NCBI GenBank assembly: GCA_024698885.1
Contig: JAILQQ010000129.1
Location: 1 to 62,181 of the forward strand
Length of the DNA stretch: 62,181 nucleotides
Origin: Lachnospiraceae bacterium
Lineage (GTDB): Bacteria > Bacillota > Clostridia > Lachnospirales > Lachnospiraceae
Direction of reading: 5' to 3'
Shown in pieces: positions 35,089 through 43,863 of this stretch; positions within the stretch are counted from its first letter, which is position 1; every line of letters starts with the position of its first letter. Below the pieces are notes generated by a model. That model saw only the letters and a list, made by a program, of their open reading frames with translations. It searched no databases and was not told where the DNA came from. The position numbers were made by a program, and so were the translations under genes.

Positions 35089-36258
35089 CTAACGTCGTAC
35101 GAAGCGGCTGAGCATCGGCAGCAGCTCCTTCAGTGCCGTAACGGTATACAAAAGCTCCTCCTTCGTCGTTTCCGTGGAAAAGCTGAAGCGCACCGTCGAT
35201 TCCAGATATGGTTTGTTAAGGCCGATGGCCTGCAGCGTTTCCGAAGCCGCCCGCTTATGGCTGGAACAGGCGGAGCCGGAGGAAACATAGATCCCCTTTT
35301 CTTCCAGCGCATGCAGCAGGACCTCTGCCCGCACCGCTTCAAAGGAAACGCTGACGATATGCGGCGCTGTTTCGGAAAGGTCGTTTTGAAGCCCGTTGAT
35401 CCGGGCGACCCCGGGAAGCTCCCGCAGAGCGCCAATCAGGTACTCCTTTAAGCCAAAAAGCCGCTCCCGTTCTTCTTCCAGTTTTTCGTGCACAATCGCC
35501 GCGGCCATTGCCATCCCCGCAATGCCCTGCACGTTCTCCGTGCCGGAGCGCAGACCCTTCTGCTGGCCGCCGCCGTAAAGGATCGGCTCGAGCCTGACGC
35601 CGTCTGCGACATATAAAAAGCCGACTCCCTTTGGTCCGTGCAGCTTATGCGCACTGGCGGAGAGCAGATCCACCTTCCATTTTTTCGGAAAGAGCCTTTC
35701 CTTCCCGTAGCCCTGTACCGCGTCTACGTGGAACAGGACAGCGGGATTTTTCTCCTTCGCTGCCCGCACAAGCTCCGGGATCCTCTGGACGGATCCGATC
35801 TCATTATTCGTATGCATAACGGAAACTAAGATCGTATCGTCTCTGACAGCCTCTTTAAGGCTTTCGGGCGAAATAACCCCGGTTTCATCGGGGGAAAGCA
35901 GTGTGATCTCATATCCTCTCTCCTCCAGGGCCTTTAAGGGCATCAGTACCGCCGGATGCTCGATCTTCGTTGAAACAATGTGCTTTCCGCGTCTTGCGTT
36001 GCTTTTCTGCAAAGCGGTGCCAAAAAGCGCCAGATTATCGGATTCCGTACCACCGGAGGTGAAAAGGATCTCCTTTTCGTCCGCTTTCAGCGTCCCGGCA
36101 ATGATCTCCCTTGCCTTCTTAACCTCCTGCTCGGCCGTCACCCCCTTATGGTGCAGGCTCGAAGGATTGCCGTACTCCCTGTCATAAAGCTCGTCCATAT
36201 AGGCCCGTACCGCGTCATAACAGCGGGTCGTCGCCGAATTATCCAGATATACTTCCAT
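35089..36258 (-). CDS. Cysteine desulfurase (NifS family), ThiI partner
   Basis: 389 residues, PLP-dependent class V fold: YLDNSATTRCYDAV at the start, SGGTESDNLALFG, DAVQGYGK, the PLP lysine in SASAHKLHGPKGVGFLY, and the catalytic Cys loop in VSSGSACSSHKRA. It releases sulfur from cysteine as a persulfide. The tight pairing with thiI suggests it feeds tRNA thiolation rather than Fe-S assembly; this follows the NifZ-ThiI pair of Bacillus. A full family A unit lies in its 5' region. Confidence 0.93.
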   Translation of the reverse strand: MEVYLDNSATTRCYDAVRAYMDELYDREYGNPSSLHHKGVTAEQEVKKAREIIAGTLKADEKEILFTSGGTESDNLALFGTALQKSNARRGKHIVSTKIEHPAVLMPLKALEERGYEITLLSPDETGVISPESLKEAVRDDTILVSVMHTNNEIGSVQRIPELVRAAKEKNPAVLFHVDAVQGYGKERLFPKKWKVDLLSASAHKLHGPKGVGFLYVADGVRLEPILYGGGQQKGLRSGTENVQGIAGMAMAAAIVHEKLEEERERLFGLKEYLIGALRELPGVARINGLQNDLSETAPHIVSVSFEAVRAEVLLHALEEKGIYVSSGSACSSHKRAASETLQAIGLNKPYLESTVRFSFSTETTKEELLYTVTALKELLPMLSRFVRR

Positions 36259-36269
36259 TTTTATCTTCG

Positions 36270-36353
36270 TGCCGATCCGCCTGCGGATCGTGCGCTTCAG
36301 AATGAACTTCAGTTCATTCCGATCCGGTCAGCAGGCTGACCGAATCAATTCCT
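36270..36353 (-). repeat. Family A repeat between rsmE and the desulfurase gene
   Basis: A complete unit: H1 CGATCCGCCTGCGGATCG, linker TGCGCTTCA, H2 GAATGAAC..GTTCATTC, H3 GATCCGGTCAGC..GCTGACCGAATC, tail AATTCC. The TGA stop of rsmE (36345-36347) lies in the H3/tail border. This copy is the closest match to the segment inside prmA. Confidence 0.9.
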
Positions 36354-37130
36354 CCCTTCCAATAAAAATACCAGCCAGGAAAGTACCGTCAGCCCGGCCG
36401 TTTCCGTCCTGAGGATCCGCTTTCCGAGGGTGATCTCCTGAAAGCCCTTTTCCACGGCAAGTCCGGTCTCCTCCTCGTCAAAGCCCCCCTCGGGACCGAT
36501 AAACACAGCTATCTTATCCCCCGGCCGGATATCCGAAAAGATCCGGCGGGTCCTGTCCATGCCGGTCTGGTCGGAGAGCTCATAGGGCAGAAGCCTGACG
36601 CCGATCTCCTGCTCCTCCGCGTACCTGAGCGCCTCCGTAAAGGAACGCACGCCGGTAACCTCAGGGATGATCCCGCGCTTTGCCTGCCCGGCCGCTGCCG
36701 CCGCGATCGCCTGATACCGTTCGATCCGTTTTCTTTCCCGTTCCGGAGAGAGCCTGACCACAGAACGCCGCATTGCCACGGGGATGATCGAAAAGACGCC
36801 AAGCTCTACTGCCTTCTGGATGATAAGTTCCATCTTGTCACCCTTGGGCAGACCCTGAAACAGATAGATCCGGCAGGGCAGCTCGATATCCGCTTCCTTG
36901 ACAAAGATCAGCGTAAGCTCCGCTTCCCGTTCTGTCTCATGGTAGGCGTTTAACAGGCAGCGAAGCTCCTTTCCGTTACCCTCTCCGTCCGAAAGCGGTG
37001 TTTTCGGGATCACGGAAATCTCTTCTCCCGGCTTCATGCGGAGTACGTTTCTGATATGATGGTAATCCTCTCCCGTCACGAGGATCTTCTTTCCTTCGAT
37101 CTGTGATTCATCGATAAATATCTGATGCAT
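36345..37130 (-). CDS. rsmE: 16S rRNA m3U1498 methyltransferase
   Basis: 261 residues, RsmE of the SPOUT class. An N-terminal PUA-like domain (YHHIRNVLRMKPGEEISVI) is followed by the trefoil-knot domain: QGLPKGDKMELIIQKAVELGV, MRRSVVRLS, FIGPEGGFDEEE and LGKRILRTETAGLTVLSWL. It methylates U1498 of 16S rRNA. A small insert (SDGEGNGKEL) sits in the PUA domain. The last residues, ..LEGRN, and the TGA are encoded by the edge of a family A repeat. The prmA gene precedes it by 13 bases, the usual Firmicutes pair. Confidence 0.94.
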   Translation of the reverse strand: MHQIFIDESQIEGKKILVTGEDYHHIRNVLRMKPGEEISVIPKTPLSDGEGNGKELRCLLNAYHETEREAELTLIFVKEADIELPCRIYLFQGLPKGDKMELIIQKAVELGVFSIIPVAMRRSVVRLSPERERKRIERYQAIAAAAAGQAKRGIIPEVTGVRSFTEALRYAEEQEIGVRLLPYELSDQTGMDRTRRIFSDIRPGDKIAVFIGPEGGFDEEETGLAVEKGFQEITLGKRILRTETAGLTVLSWLVFLLEGRN

Positions 37131-37143
37131 AACGTTGTTATAT

Positions 37144-38316
37144 TTACGCTTCCTGCGCTGTGATCCCGACCCAGCGGTCCTGTGGCAAAGCAGCGTCCTT
37201 CTCCGGCTCTGTTCCCAGATACGAGATCTCCTGTATCGTAAATCCGTTTTCCTGAAGACATTCTGTGACCGGTTCTTCCTTTTCGCCGATGATACCGGAA
37301 AGAATGCAATGTCCCCCCGGTTTTAAGGCCTTTTTGATCTTTGGTATCAGCGGGATCAGCACCTCTGCCAGGATATTCGCAAGGACCACGTCATACCGGC
37401 CATAGCCGACCAGGTCCTGCACCCTCCGGTCATCGATCAGATTGCCGAGGATCAGCTCAAAGGGCGCGGCATTTGTGCTCTTATCGTCTGTCTGCTCCCA
37501 GGATCCTTTCTCTATCTCAAGGATCTCTGTTTTGTCCGGAATGAACTGAAATGCATTCCCAGGCGCACGTTCCGCGGGCGGATCGCCGCAAACCGGCTGA
37601 TATACGCCCTTCATGGCAACGCCGTTTTTATTCAGATTCTCCCGGCAGGCGGGAACGGCCGCCGGATCAAGGTCCGTGCCGATCACGGAAGAAGCGCCGA
37701 ATTTATACGCCATCAGAGAAAGGATACCGCTGCCGGTACCGATATCGAGAACACGGTCCCCCGTCTTTAAGACCTTGCGGAGCGATTGTATGCAAAGCCT
37801 GGTCGTCTCATGCTTGCCGGTACCGAAGGCGCTGCCGGGATCGATACGGATCGTAAGCGGCGGCAGGGTCTTCCCGTCCTTCTTAAGCGCCTCTTCTTCC
37901 TCCCAGGAAGGAATAAAAAGAATATCATCAATCATGAACTGATGAAAGAACTGCTTCCAGTTATTGAGATAGTCCTGATCCGCAAGCTCCTCCTCCGTTA
38001 TCGCAAGCGTCCCGGCATCCATATAACCCGAAATATCCCGAAGCTCCTCCTTAACGGCCTGAAGCAGCGCTTCGCGCTCCTTTTCCGTATCGCCCTCTTT
38101 TCCCGAAGGAGGCTCAAGATAAAAGCGAAGATACGCAACCCCGTCATCTTCTCCGGTCTCCGGCGGGATATCCACGAACATGCCTGCCTTTTCCGCCTCG
38201 GATAACGGTATCTTATCCTCGATCTCGACGCCCTCGATCCCGAGATCGTAGAGCGCGGAAACGATCACATCCTCCGCTTCCGTTGTCGTTTCTATCGTAT
38301 ATCTTGTATATTTCAT
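37144..38316 (-). CDS. prmA: Ribosomal protein L11 methyltransferase with a repeat-derived insertion
   Basis: 390 residues, longer than the usual 310-330. The SAM site is RIDPGSAFGTGKHETTRLC..VLDIGTGSGILSLMAYKFGA, and VVLANILAEVLIPLIP is the NPP-like catalytic segment; the rest matches PrmA. Residues of about 242-290 (beginning CGDPPAERAPGNAFQFIPDK) have no place in the family. The first 18 codons of this stretch match the H1-H2 half of family A nearly base for base. The insertion falls between the SAM-binding motif and the LGNLIDD strand, so the core is retained and the enzyme may still work. Confidence 0.92.
   Translation of the reverse strand: MKYTRYTIETTTEAEDVIVSALYDLGIEGVEIEDKIPLSEAEKAGMFVDIPPETGEDDGVAYLRFYLEPPSGKEGDTEKEREALLQAVKEELRDISGYMDAGTLAITEEELADQDYLNNWKQFFHQFMIDDILFIPSWEEEEALKKDGKTLPPLTIRIDPGSAFGTGKHETTRLCIQSLRKVLKTGDRVLDIGTGSGILSLMAYKFGASSVIGTDLDPAAVPACRENLNKNGVAMKGVYQPVCGDPPAERAPGNAFQFIPDKTEILEIEKGSWEQTDDKSTNAAPFELILGNLIDDRRVQDLVGYGRYDVVLANILAEVLIPLIPKIKKALKPGGHCILSGIIGEKEEPVTECLQENGFTIQEISYLGTEPEKDAALPQDRWVGITAQEA
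37536..37590. repeat. Family A segment translated inside prmA
   Basis: On the coding strand it reads TGCGGCGATCCGCC, then GTGCGCCTGGGAATG and CAGTTCATTCCGG. Compare the copy at 36270-36320 (GTGCCGATCCGCCTGCGG, GTGCGCTTCAGAATGAAC, TTCAGTTCATTCCG). H2 remains nearly palindromic. The gene reads the H1-to-H3 strand, the opposite orientation to the copies that form gene ends. Confidence 0.85.
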
Positions 38317-38330
38317 GCTTCACCGCCTGT

Positions 38331-38463
38331 CTGCGCCGATCTGCTTTGCAGATCGTGCGCTTGGGCACGAACCTGTTCGTGCCGATCCGGTCGTTTTTCC
38401 GACCGGATCATTTCCTTGTCTGCGCCGATCTGCTTTGCAGATCGTGCGCTTAGGAATGAACTT
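38331..38463 (-). repeat. Family A repeat, one full and one partial unit
   Basis: Unit 1 has H1 CGATCTGCTTTGCAGATCG, H2 GGCACGAAC..GTTCGTGCC, H3 GATCCGGTCG..CGACCGGATC. Unit 2 has H1, the linker and half of H2, then ends. It lies between the divergent prmA and manC genes. H2 here is a third paired variant (ACG/CGT instead of ATG/CAT). Confidence 0.9.
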
Positions 38464-38529
38464 TAAACTTTATTATAACATCGTTGCGTGATTTTGTGAT
38501 AATATTATAAGGAAAAGGGGGAAAACCAT

Positions 38530-39612
38530 ATGCATAAAACAGCCTTGATCATGGCCGGAGGACGGGGGGAGCGCTTCTGGCCGCGCAGCCGTAAAAACCT
38601 GCCCAAACAGTTTCTGTCCCTGACGGACGACGGCAAAACCATGATTCAGCTCACAACGGAGCGCCTGCTGCCCATCGTCGCCATGGAGGATATCTATATC
38701 GTTACAAACAGGGATTATCTTCCCCTGATCAGAGAGCAGCTCCCGGAGCTTCCCTCCGAGAACATCATCTGCGAGCCTGTCGGCCGCAATACCGCGCCCT
38801 GCATCGCGTTGGGCGCCGCGCATATCGCCAAAAAATACGGCGATGAAGATGCTGTAATGATGGTGCTTCCATCGGACCATCTCGTAAAATACAGCTCTCT
38901 CTATCAGACGACCCTCCGGGATGCCTGTGAGGTTGCACAAAAGGGAGAGAATCTGGTGACGATCGGCATTACACCGGATTATCCCGAGACCGGCTATGGC
39001 TATATCAAGTTCGTCAACGAGATTAACGATGAAGACGGCCGTGCCTTCCGGGTCGACAGCTTTACCGAAAAACCGGATCTCGAAAAGGCCAAGGAATACC
39101 TGGCCTCCGACGATTATCTCTGGAACAGCGGCATGTTCCTCTGGAAGCTGTCAACGATCATCAGAAAATACGAAGAACTTCTTCCGGAGATCTACGACGC
39201 CATGCAAAAGATCAAAGCCGCTATCGGCACCCCGTCGCAGGAGCAGCTGATCGAAGAACTTTTTCCGAAGCTCCCTTCGATCTCCATCGACTACGGCATT
39301 ATGGAAAAGGCGGAGAATATCTATACGATCCCGGGAACCTTCGGCTGGGATGACGTCGGCTCCTGGCTCGCGCTTGAGCGCATCAAAAAGTCAAATGAAT
39401 TCGGAAATATCGTAGACGGAAATATCGTAACCATCAATACTTCGAACTGTATCATCCAGGGAACGGAAAAGCTGATCGCCACCGTGGGGCTTAAGGATCT
39501 CGTGATCGTCGATACGAAGGATGCGACGCTGATCTGTGACAGGGATCATACCGCGGATATCAAAAAGGTACTGGAGAACCTGAAGATCTGTAACCGAAAT
39601 GAATATTTATAG
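38530..39612 (+). CDS. manC: Mannose-1-phosphate guanylyltransferase
   Basis: 360 residues: nucleotidyltransferase motif IMAGGRGERFWPRSRKNLPKQFLSL at the start, VGRNTAPCIALGAAHIA, the metal Asp in MVLPSDHLV, GYIKF.., and FTEKPDLEKAKEYL plus the N-S-G-M-F-L-W motif. It makes GDP-mannose from mannose-1-phosphate and GTP for surface glycans. The isomerase domain of long bifunctional ManC is absent. AAAAGGGGG precedes ATG. A weak promoter (TTGCGT, 16 bases, TATAAG) lies at about 38484-38511. Confidence 0.93.
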   Translation: MHKTALIMAGGRGERFWPRSRKNLPKQFLSLTDDGKTMIQLTTERLLPIVAMEDIYIVTNRDYLPLIREQLPELPSENIICEPVGRNTAPCIALGAAHIAKKYGDEDAVMMVLPSDHLVKYSSLYQTTLRDACEVAQKGENLVTIGITPDYPETGYGYIKFVNEINDEDGRAFRVDSFTEKPDLEKAKEYLASDDYLWNSGMFLWKLSTIIRKYEELLPEIYDAMQKIKAAIGTPSQEQLIEELFPKLPSISIDYGIMEKAENIYTIPGTFGWDDVGSWLALERIKKSNEFGNIVDGNIVTINTSNCIIQGTEKLIATVGLKDLVIVDTKDATLICDRDHTADIKKVLENLKICNRNEYL

Positions 39613-39633
39613 AGATAAAGCCGAAGCTCCTCA

Positions 39634-39806
39634 TCGAATAAAGCCTACGGATTGCTTCGCTTCGCTCCCGCAATCCTAACGATCATTCTCAATCCCGCCC
39701 TATCGGGCTACTTGCTCATGATCGTTTAGTGTTTCAAGAAAAAAGGAGCGGATATTCGTGCAAGCACGATATCCGCTCCTTTTTTCTGAAACTGAGCTTT
39801 ATTCGA
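39634..39806. repeat. Family D structured element with terminal inverted repeats
   Basis: Bounded by TCGAATAAAGC (39634-39644) and GCTTTATTCGA (39796-39806). Inside: GGATTGC..GCAATCC, AACGATCAT..ATGATCGTT with a nested CCCG..CGGG, and the terminator at 39731-39792. The right end contains the TAA stop (39799-39801) of the DUF3048 gene. Confidence 0.7.
39731..39792. terminator. Bidirectional terminator between manC and the DUF3048 gene
   Basis: Arms GTTTCA.GAAAAAAGGAGC.. and the complement (28 or so paired bases; loop CAAG), with T6 on the plus side and A6/T6 on the minus side. It can end both converging transcripts. Confidence 0.9.
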
Positions 39807-40947
39807 GCACGATATCATCAAGGGCTGTATCCTGGATCACGCAGACAAAGGTCTTTCCGTTGTTGATCTTGATCTCATTACCCTCCATATCGTAGTAACG
39901 GATCGGAGCGGTATCGAAGTTCCCGTCCCTTGTGCTGTCCGCTTCCCGCCGCCAGGTACCGATCGAGAACTTCCCCTTTGTGCAGTACTGGATGATCCCG
40001 CCGGAATGACAGTCAAACGCCAGATAATCCTTCTGATCAAGCTGGGTCCATTTATTATACTGCATGATCACGTTATCATAGGAAAGCTGCTCCCCGGTCA
40101 GGTCGTCGATCTGCGGTCCGCCGTACTGATAGCGGTCGTACTTCCCTGTTTCCTCATTATACTCAAACCAGGGCTTGTTGATCTTATAATCCGGCTCGAT
40201 ATGCTTCGCGCTGCCGCCGCCCTCATTCGTGATCACCTCATTCAGATCGCAGAAGCGGAATTTGCCCTGAAATCCGTCATAATGGTTTTCCCGATAGCCG
40301 AGCTTTTTAATACCGGCTTCGATACCGGCCGCTGAGGTATAAACATTATGCGGCGCCTGCCGGTCTGTCGTCCGGTAAAAACAGGTATCGCCGGCTTCTC
40401 CGAGACCGTTCAGGTTATCCACATAATCCCGCGCCAGAAGGTCCACCGCGTAGGCAGCCTGACCGAAATGCATATAGATCGCATCAAATTCAAGCGCTGT
40501 ATATACAAAATATTCCCGACAGCTTCTTACCGACCCGATCTTATCCAGGTCGTCATAATTCTCAAATAACCCCATCAGGCGGGTAATGCCGCCCTCCACC
40601 ACATATTCATATACCACATCCGCGTAGGAGATCCCGCTCATGGGCTGTGCTGCTTCCAGATTGTTGAGCATGATGGCGATCGGCCTTCTGTTCCCGATCT
40701 TTTCATCCACAGGATAACCGGAGAGATAGCTCCGCATCATGCCGGGCTCCAGCTGGTTCGGATCCTCCTCCGCGTCGTCGGAGGGCGTCTCCTGCGCAGG
40801 CTCCGTCGTTACCTCCACCGTCGGAGTCTCGGGCACCTGCTCCGTATCATCCTCATCCTTATCCTTTTTGCAGCCATATATGATCCCTATACACAAAACA
40901 ACCGCAAAAAAAACAGCGATTATCTTTTTATTCAATAATCCCTTCAT
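39799..40947 (-). CDS. DUF3048 (YerB-like) lipoprotein
   Basis: 382 residues. N-terminal signal with a lipobox-like Cys (VVLCIGIIYGCKKDK, Cys about 26), an acidic Thr/Glu/Pro linker to about 68, then the DUF3048 domain: RPIAIMLNNLEAAQPMSGISYADVVYEYVVEGGITRLMGLFEN.., GSVRSCREYFVYTALEFDAIYMHFG. The C-terminal DUF3048 part contains AFDCHSGGIIQYCTKGKFSIGTWRR. The function is unknown; it is anchored on the outer face of the membrane. It has a clear promoter, and its stop codon lies in a family D arm. Confidence 0.9.
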   Translation of the reverse strand: MKGLLNKKIIAVFFAVVLCIGIIYGCKKDKDEDDTEQVPETPTVEVTTEPAQETPSDDAEEDPNQLEPGMMRSYLSGYPVDEKIGNRRPIAIMLNNLEAAQPMSGISYADVVYEYVVEGGITRLMGLFENYDDLDKIGSVRSCREYFVYTALEFDAIYMHFGQAAYAVDLLARDYVDNLNGLGEAGDTCFYRTTDRQAPHNVYTSAAGIEAGIKKLGYRENHYDGFQGKFRFCDLNEVITNEGGGSAKHIEPDYKINKPWFEYNEETGKYDRYQYGGPQIDDLTGEQLSYDNVIMQYNKWTQLDQKDYLAFDCHSGGIIQYCTKGKFSIGTWRREADSTRDGNFDTAPIRYYDMEGNEIKINNGKTFVCVIQDTALDDIVLE

Positions 40948-41010
40948 AATATCCTCACCGAAAACAGTTTTTTATTGTGCCGATCTTCCCCTTGTATCTC
41001 ACGACCGGAT

Positions 41011-41041
41011 TTATACTCCCCTCACCCAAGCGTGAGTATAT
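41011..41041. repeat. Short family F relative in the DUF3048 leader
   Basis: TTATACTC..TCAC..GTGAGTATAT, a 31-base hairpin with the same ends as the element at 32471-32621. It would be transcribed in the 5' leader of the DUF3048 gene. Confidence 0.45.
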
Positions 41042-41067
41042 GGAGGATGAACTCCAAATACCCACTA

Positions 41068-41096
41068 ATTATAGTATACTTCTCTTCATAAATCAA
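41068..41096 (-). promoter_or_regulatory. Sigma-A promoter of the DUF3048 gene
   Basis: TTGATT (41096-41091), 17-base spacer, TATAAT (41073-41068) on the minus strand. Confidence 0.8.
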
Positions 41097-41132
41097 CTAC
41101 ATTTTGTGGAAATGCAAACGATCTGCCCCGGA

Positions 41133-42656
41133 TCATTCCGGCGTAAACGCCGCCATCGGCCTGAGCTTAAACAGATTCGCCCGATGCCTTGCGTCGATCT
41201 TTTCCTTCACGGCAGGATCCTCGCAGATGCCTGTCAGAATATAGGTATCTAACGCCTCATAGGTAAAGCCCAGCGCATCCTCATCTGTTTTCCCGGAAAG
41301 GCCGTCCGAGGGAAGCTTATAAATAAACCTGGACGGGATCTGCAGATACTCGCCCAGTTTAATGATCTCCGTTACCGTCAGGTTATGCAGAGGTGAAAAG
41401 TCTCCGGCCGCATCCCCGTAAAGCGTCGAATAGCCGACGTAATTCTCCGAGCGGTTGCAGTTATTCGAAACGCGTCCGTTCATGGTCTGGGCGATGGCAT
41501 AAAGCGTCGTCATCCGGATACGCGGCGGAATATTAAGAAGCATCTGCGGCGATTCCGTGATGCCTGTCACGCTGACTAACCGTCCGTCCCTTGCCATGAC
41601 CCGTGTCTCCGTATTGATCTCCGCTCCGCCGGCTTCGGTGAAAAGTGCCGCCTCGCCGATACAATGTCTGATCCCGTCGGTCGCTTCGCCGATATTGACG
41701 ATGATATAGCTGATCCCGAGCCACTCCGCTACCGCCTTCGACACATCGAGGTCCGACTGGGTATGGTCGGGCATCAGAACGCCGAAAACCCGGTCCTGTC
41801 CGAGCGCCAGCTTGCAGAGCGTCGCCACCGTCGTGGAATCCTTCCCGCCGGAAAGACCTACCACAGCCGTACAGCCCTTACCGTTCTCAAAGAACCAGTC
41901 CTGTATGAACCGGATCAGGTCCGATGCCAGCTTTTCCGGATTAAAATGGGTTTCCAGATACTTTGCCAGATACTCGTTGCCGATGCGAAACGCCGGCTCG
42001 TTCTGCTCAGGCATTTCTTCCTTTAGCCTTTCAAACCCGCCGAGCTTCTGCGTATAGAGACCCCGCCCCTGTACATACCAGGCAACGCTCTCGGGCAGAA
42101 ACCCGGAAACATCCTGTCCCTGCAGGATCCTTTCCCGAATCTCCGAAGAGGAGACGGCATACTTGCTGCCGTAGATCACGCCGATCTGCGCGCGGTACCG
42201 GGTCTTATAATCCTCGATCACCGGCTGGATCGATTCCCAGGTATCCTCGTCCCTGAGGATCACGATGACCCCGACGACCGCGAAGATCCGCTCCGGCTCA
42301 TGCCAGGAGCTCATATCCTTCAGGCAGTCGCTCCCGACGATCCAGTATATCTCGTCTCCCGGCAGCTTCTCCCTGAGTTCCTCGACTGTATCCGCGGTAT
42401 AGGTATTTCCCTCCCTGTTTAATTCCATGGAGGAAACGGTAGCCCAGGGCGTATCCCGAAGCAGGAGCTCAAGCATCTGCAGGCGGTCCGCCTTGTCAGA
42501 GATGCTGTGCGTATCCAGCTTATACCGCGGCAGCCCCGTCGGCATAAAAATAACCTCATCGAGGGATGCCTTTTCATAAGCATCCCTCGCAATAGCCAAA
42601 TGTCCTAAATGAGGCGGATCAAAGGTCCCGCCCAAAACGCCAATTCTACGTCCCAC
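41133..42656 (-). CDS. nadD-nadE: Fused nicotinate-nucleotide adenylyltransferase / NAD synthetase
   Basis: 507 residues that join two consecutive steps of NAD synthesis. Residues 1-205 are NadD: GVLGGTFDPPHLGHLAIA with the HxGH nucleotidyltransferase motif, NTYTADTV, and AVSSSEIRERI (the SSTxxR/SSSEIR motif). Residues of about 235-507 are NH3-dependent NadE: AVVGLSGGKDSTTVA (PP-loop), NIPPRIRMTTLYAIAQ, TLYGDAAGDFSPLHNLTVTEI, and LPSDGLSGKTDEDALGFTYE. A linker of about 30 residues separates them. The start is GTG with AAAGGTAG upstream. No glutaminase domain is present, so ammonia would be the N donor. It starts 31 bases after the sugar permease gene and may share that transcript. Confidence 0.93.
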   Translation of the reverse strand: MGRRIGVLGGTFDPPHLGHLAIARDAYEKASLDEVIFMPTGLPRYKLDTHSISDKADRLQMLELLLRDTPWATVSSMELNREGNTYTADTVEELREKLPGDEIYWIVGSDCLKDMSSWHEPERIFAVVGVIVILRDEDTWESIQPVIEDYKTRYRAQIGVIYGSKYAVSSSEIRERILQGQDVSGFLPESVAWYVQGRGLYTQKLGGFERLKEEMPEQNEPAFRIGNEYLAKYLETHFNPEKLASDLIRFIQDWFFENGKGCTAVVGLSGGKDSTTVATLCKLALGQDRVFGVLMPDHTQSDLDVSKAVAEWLGISYIIVNIGEATDGIRHCIGEAALFTEAGGAEINTETRVMARDGRLVSVTGITESPQMLLNIPPRIRMTTLYAIAQTMNGRVSNNCNRSENYVGYSTLYGDAAGDFSPLHNLTVTEIIKLGEYLQIPSRFIYKLPSDGLSGKTDEDALGFTYEALDTYILTGICEDPAVKEKIDARHRANLFKLRPMAAFTPE

Positions 42657-42687
42657 TGTTCTACCTTTATCAGGAATTTCTGATTCC

Positions 42688-43863
42688 TTATGCCTTCTTT
42701 CTCTTGCTCATCAGATCAGCGGTAACGGCGCCCAGAAGTACGGCACCCTTCACGATCTTCTGAATATCCGTCGACCATCCGAACAGGGACATGCCGTTAT
42801 TCAGGATACCCATGATGAACGCACCGACAACCGCGCCGACGATCGTTCCGGCACCACCGGCCACGGCCGCGCCGCCGATGTAGCAGGATGCGATGGCATC
42901 CATCTCGAAACCGTCACCGGCCTTCGGGGTCGCGGAACCGTTACGGGCGGACAGCACGATACCGGCTATCGAGGAAAGAACGCCCATGTTCACATATACC
43001 CAGAAGAAAACCTTTTTGGTATCAATACCGGACAGGTTTGCCGCTTTTCTGTTACCGCCGAGCGCGTAGATCTGACGGCCTGCCACCGTTTTGCTGGTAA
43101 TGAATCCGTATATCGCGATCAGTACGACCATGATCAGCAGTACGAACGGAAGTCCGTTATATCTGGAAAGCTTATAGAAGAAGAACCAGATGATGAAGAG
43201 CATGGCAGCTAACTTCAGAGCGATCTGCCAGGTCGGATTAACCGCAAAACCGTATTTTTTCTTGGTTGCGTAGCTTTTGAATTCGGATATGACCAAAATA
43301 ACGGAGGCGACGATCGCAACGGCAATACTTACGAGATCCAGCGTCCCGTCGCCGAAGGGTATCTTGATGACCGGCAAAAAGCCCGCGCCGATAAAGTTAT
43401 AGGCCTGGTCAAACGGACCCTTTGTCTGTGCCTGTAAGAGCGTATAGGTAAGACCACGCCCCATTAACATCGTAGCCAGGGTAGTTACGAAAGGCGGGAT
43501 CCCGAGGTAAGCGATAAAGAATCCGGCAAAGACACCGACTAAGAAGCCTACTAACAGGGCCGCGATGATCGCGATCCACATGTTCATCTTATAGTCCATC
43601 ATGATGATACCGGCAACAGAACCGCATACCGCAACGACCGAGCCGACGCCCAGGTCGATATTACCGGTCAGAACGCAGAGCAGCATACCGATCGCCAGGA
43701 TAACAACGTATCCGTTCTGCATGATCAGGTTATTGACGTTCATCGGGGTGGTATTCGCGCTCTTTGTCAGTATCGCGAACACAAGATAAATAATGATCAG
43801 GGCAAAAAACATACCATACTGTTTCATGTCCATATTCACAACTTTTTTACTCTTCGTTTCCAT
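42688..43863 (-). CDS. gguB: Multiple-monosaccharide ABC transporter permease (GguB/MmsB-like)
   Basis: 391 residues, about 10-11 membrane segments. LLCVLTGNIDLGVGSVVAVCGSVAGI and GRQIYALGGNRKAANLSGIDTKKVFFWVYVNMGVLSSIAGIVLSARNGSATP are the sugar-permease (BPD_transp_2) signatures, and the long form with the extra middle segments fits GguB/XylH-type permeases. It overlaps the ATPase gene by 17 bases. Likely substrates are aldoses such as arabinose, xylose or galactose. Confidence 0.9.
   Translation of the reverse strand: METKSKKVVNMDMKQYGMFFALIIIYLVFAILTKSANTTPMNVNNLIMQNGYVVILAIGMLLCVLTGNIDLGVGSVVAVCGSVAGIIMMDYKMNMWIAIIAALLVGFLVGVFAGFFIAYLGIPPFVTTLATMLMGRGLTYTLLQAQTKGPFDQAYNFIGAGFLPVIKIPFGDGTLDLVSIAVAIVASVILVISEFKSYATKKKYGFAVNPTWQIALKLAAMLFIIWFFFYKLSRYNGLPFVLLIMVVLIAIYGFITSKTVAGRQIYALGGNRKAANLSGIDTKKVFFWVYVNMGVLSSIAGIVLSARNGSATPKAGDGFEMDAIASCYIGGAAVAGGAGTIVGAVVGAFIMGILNNGMSLFGWSTDIQKIVKGAVLLGAVTADLMSKRKKA

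Noticed and set aside
37144-38316. prmA as a pseudogene because of the insertion
   Set aside because: The frame is open throughout and SAM-binding and catalytic segments are intact.
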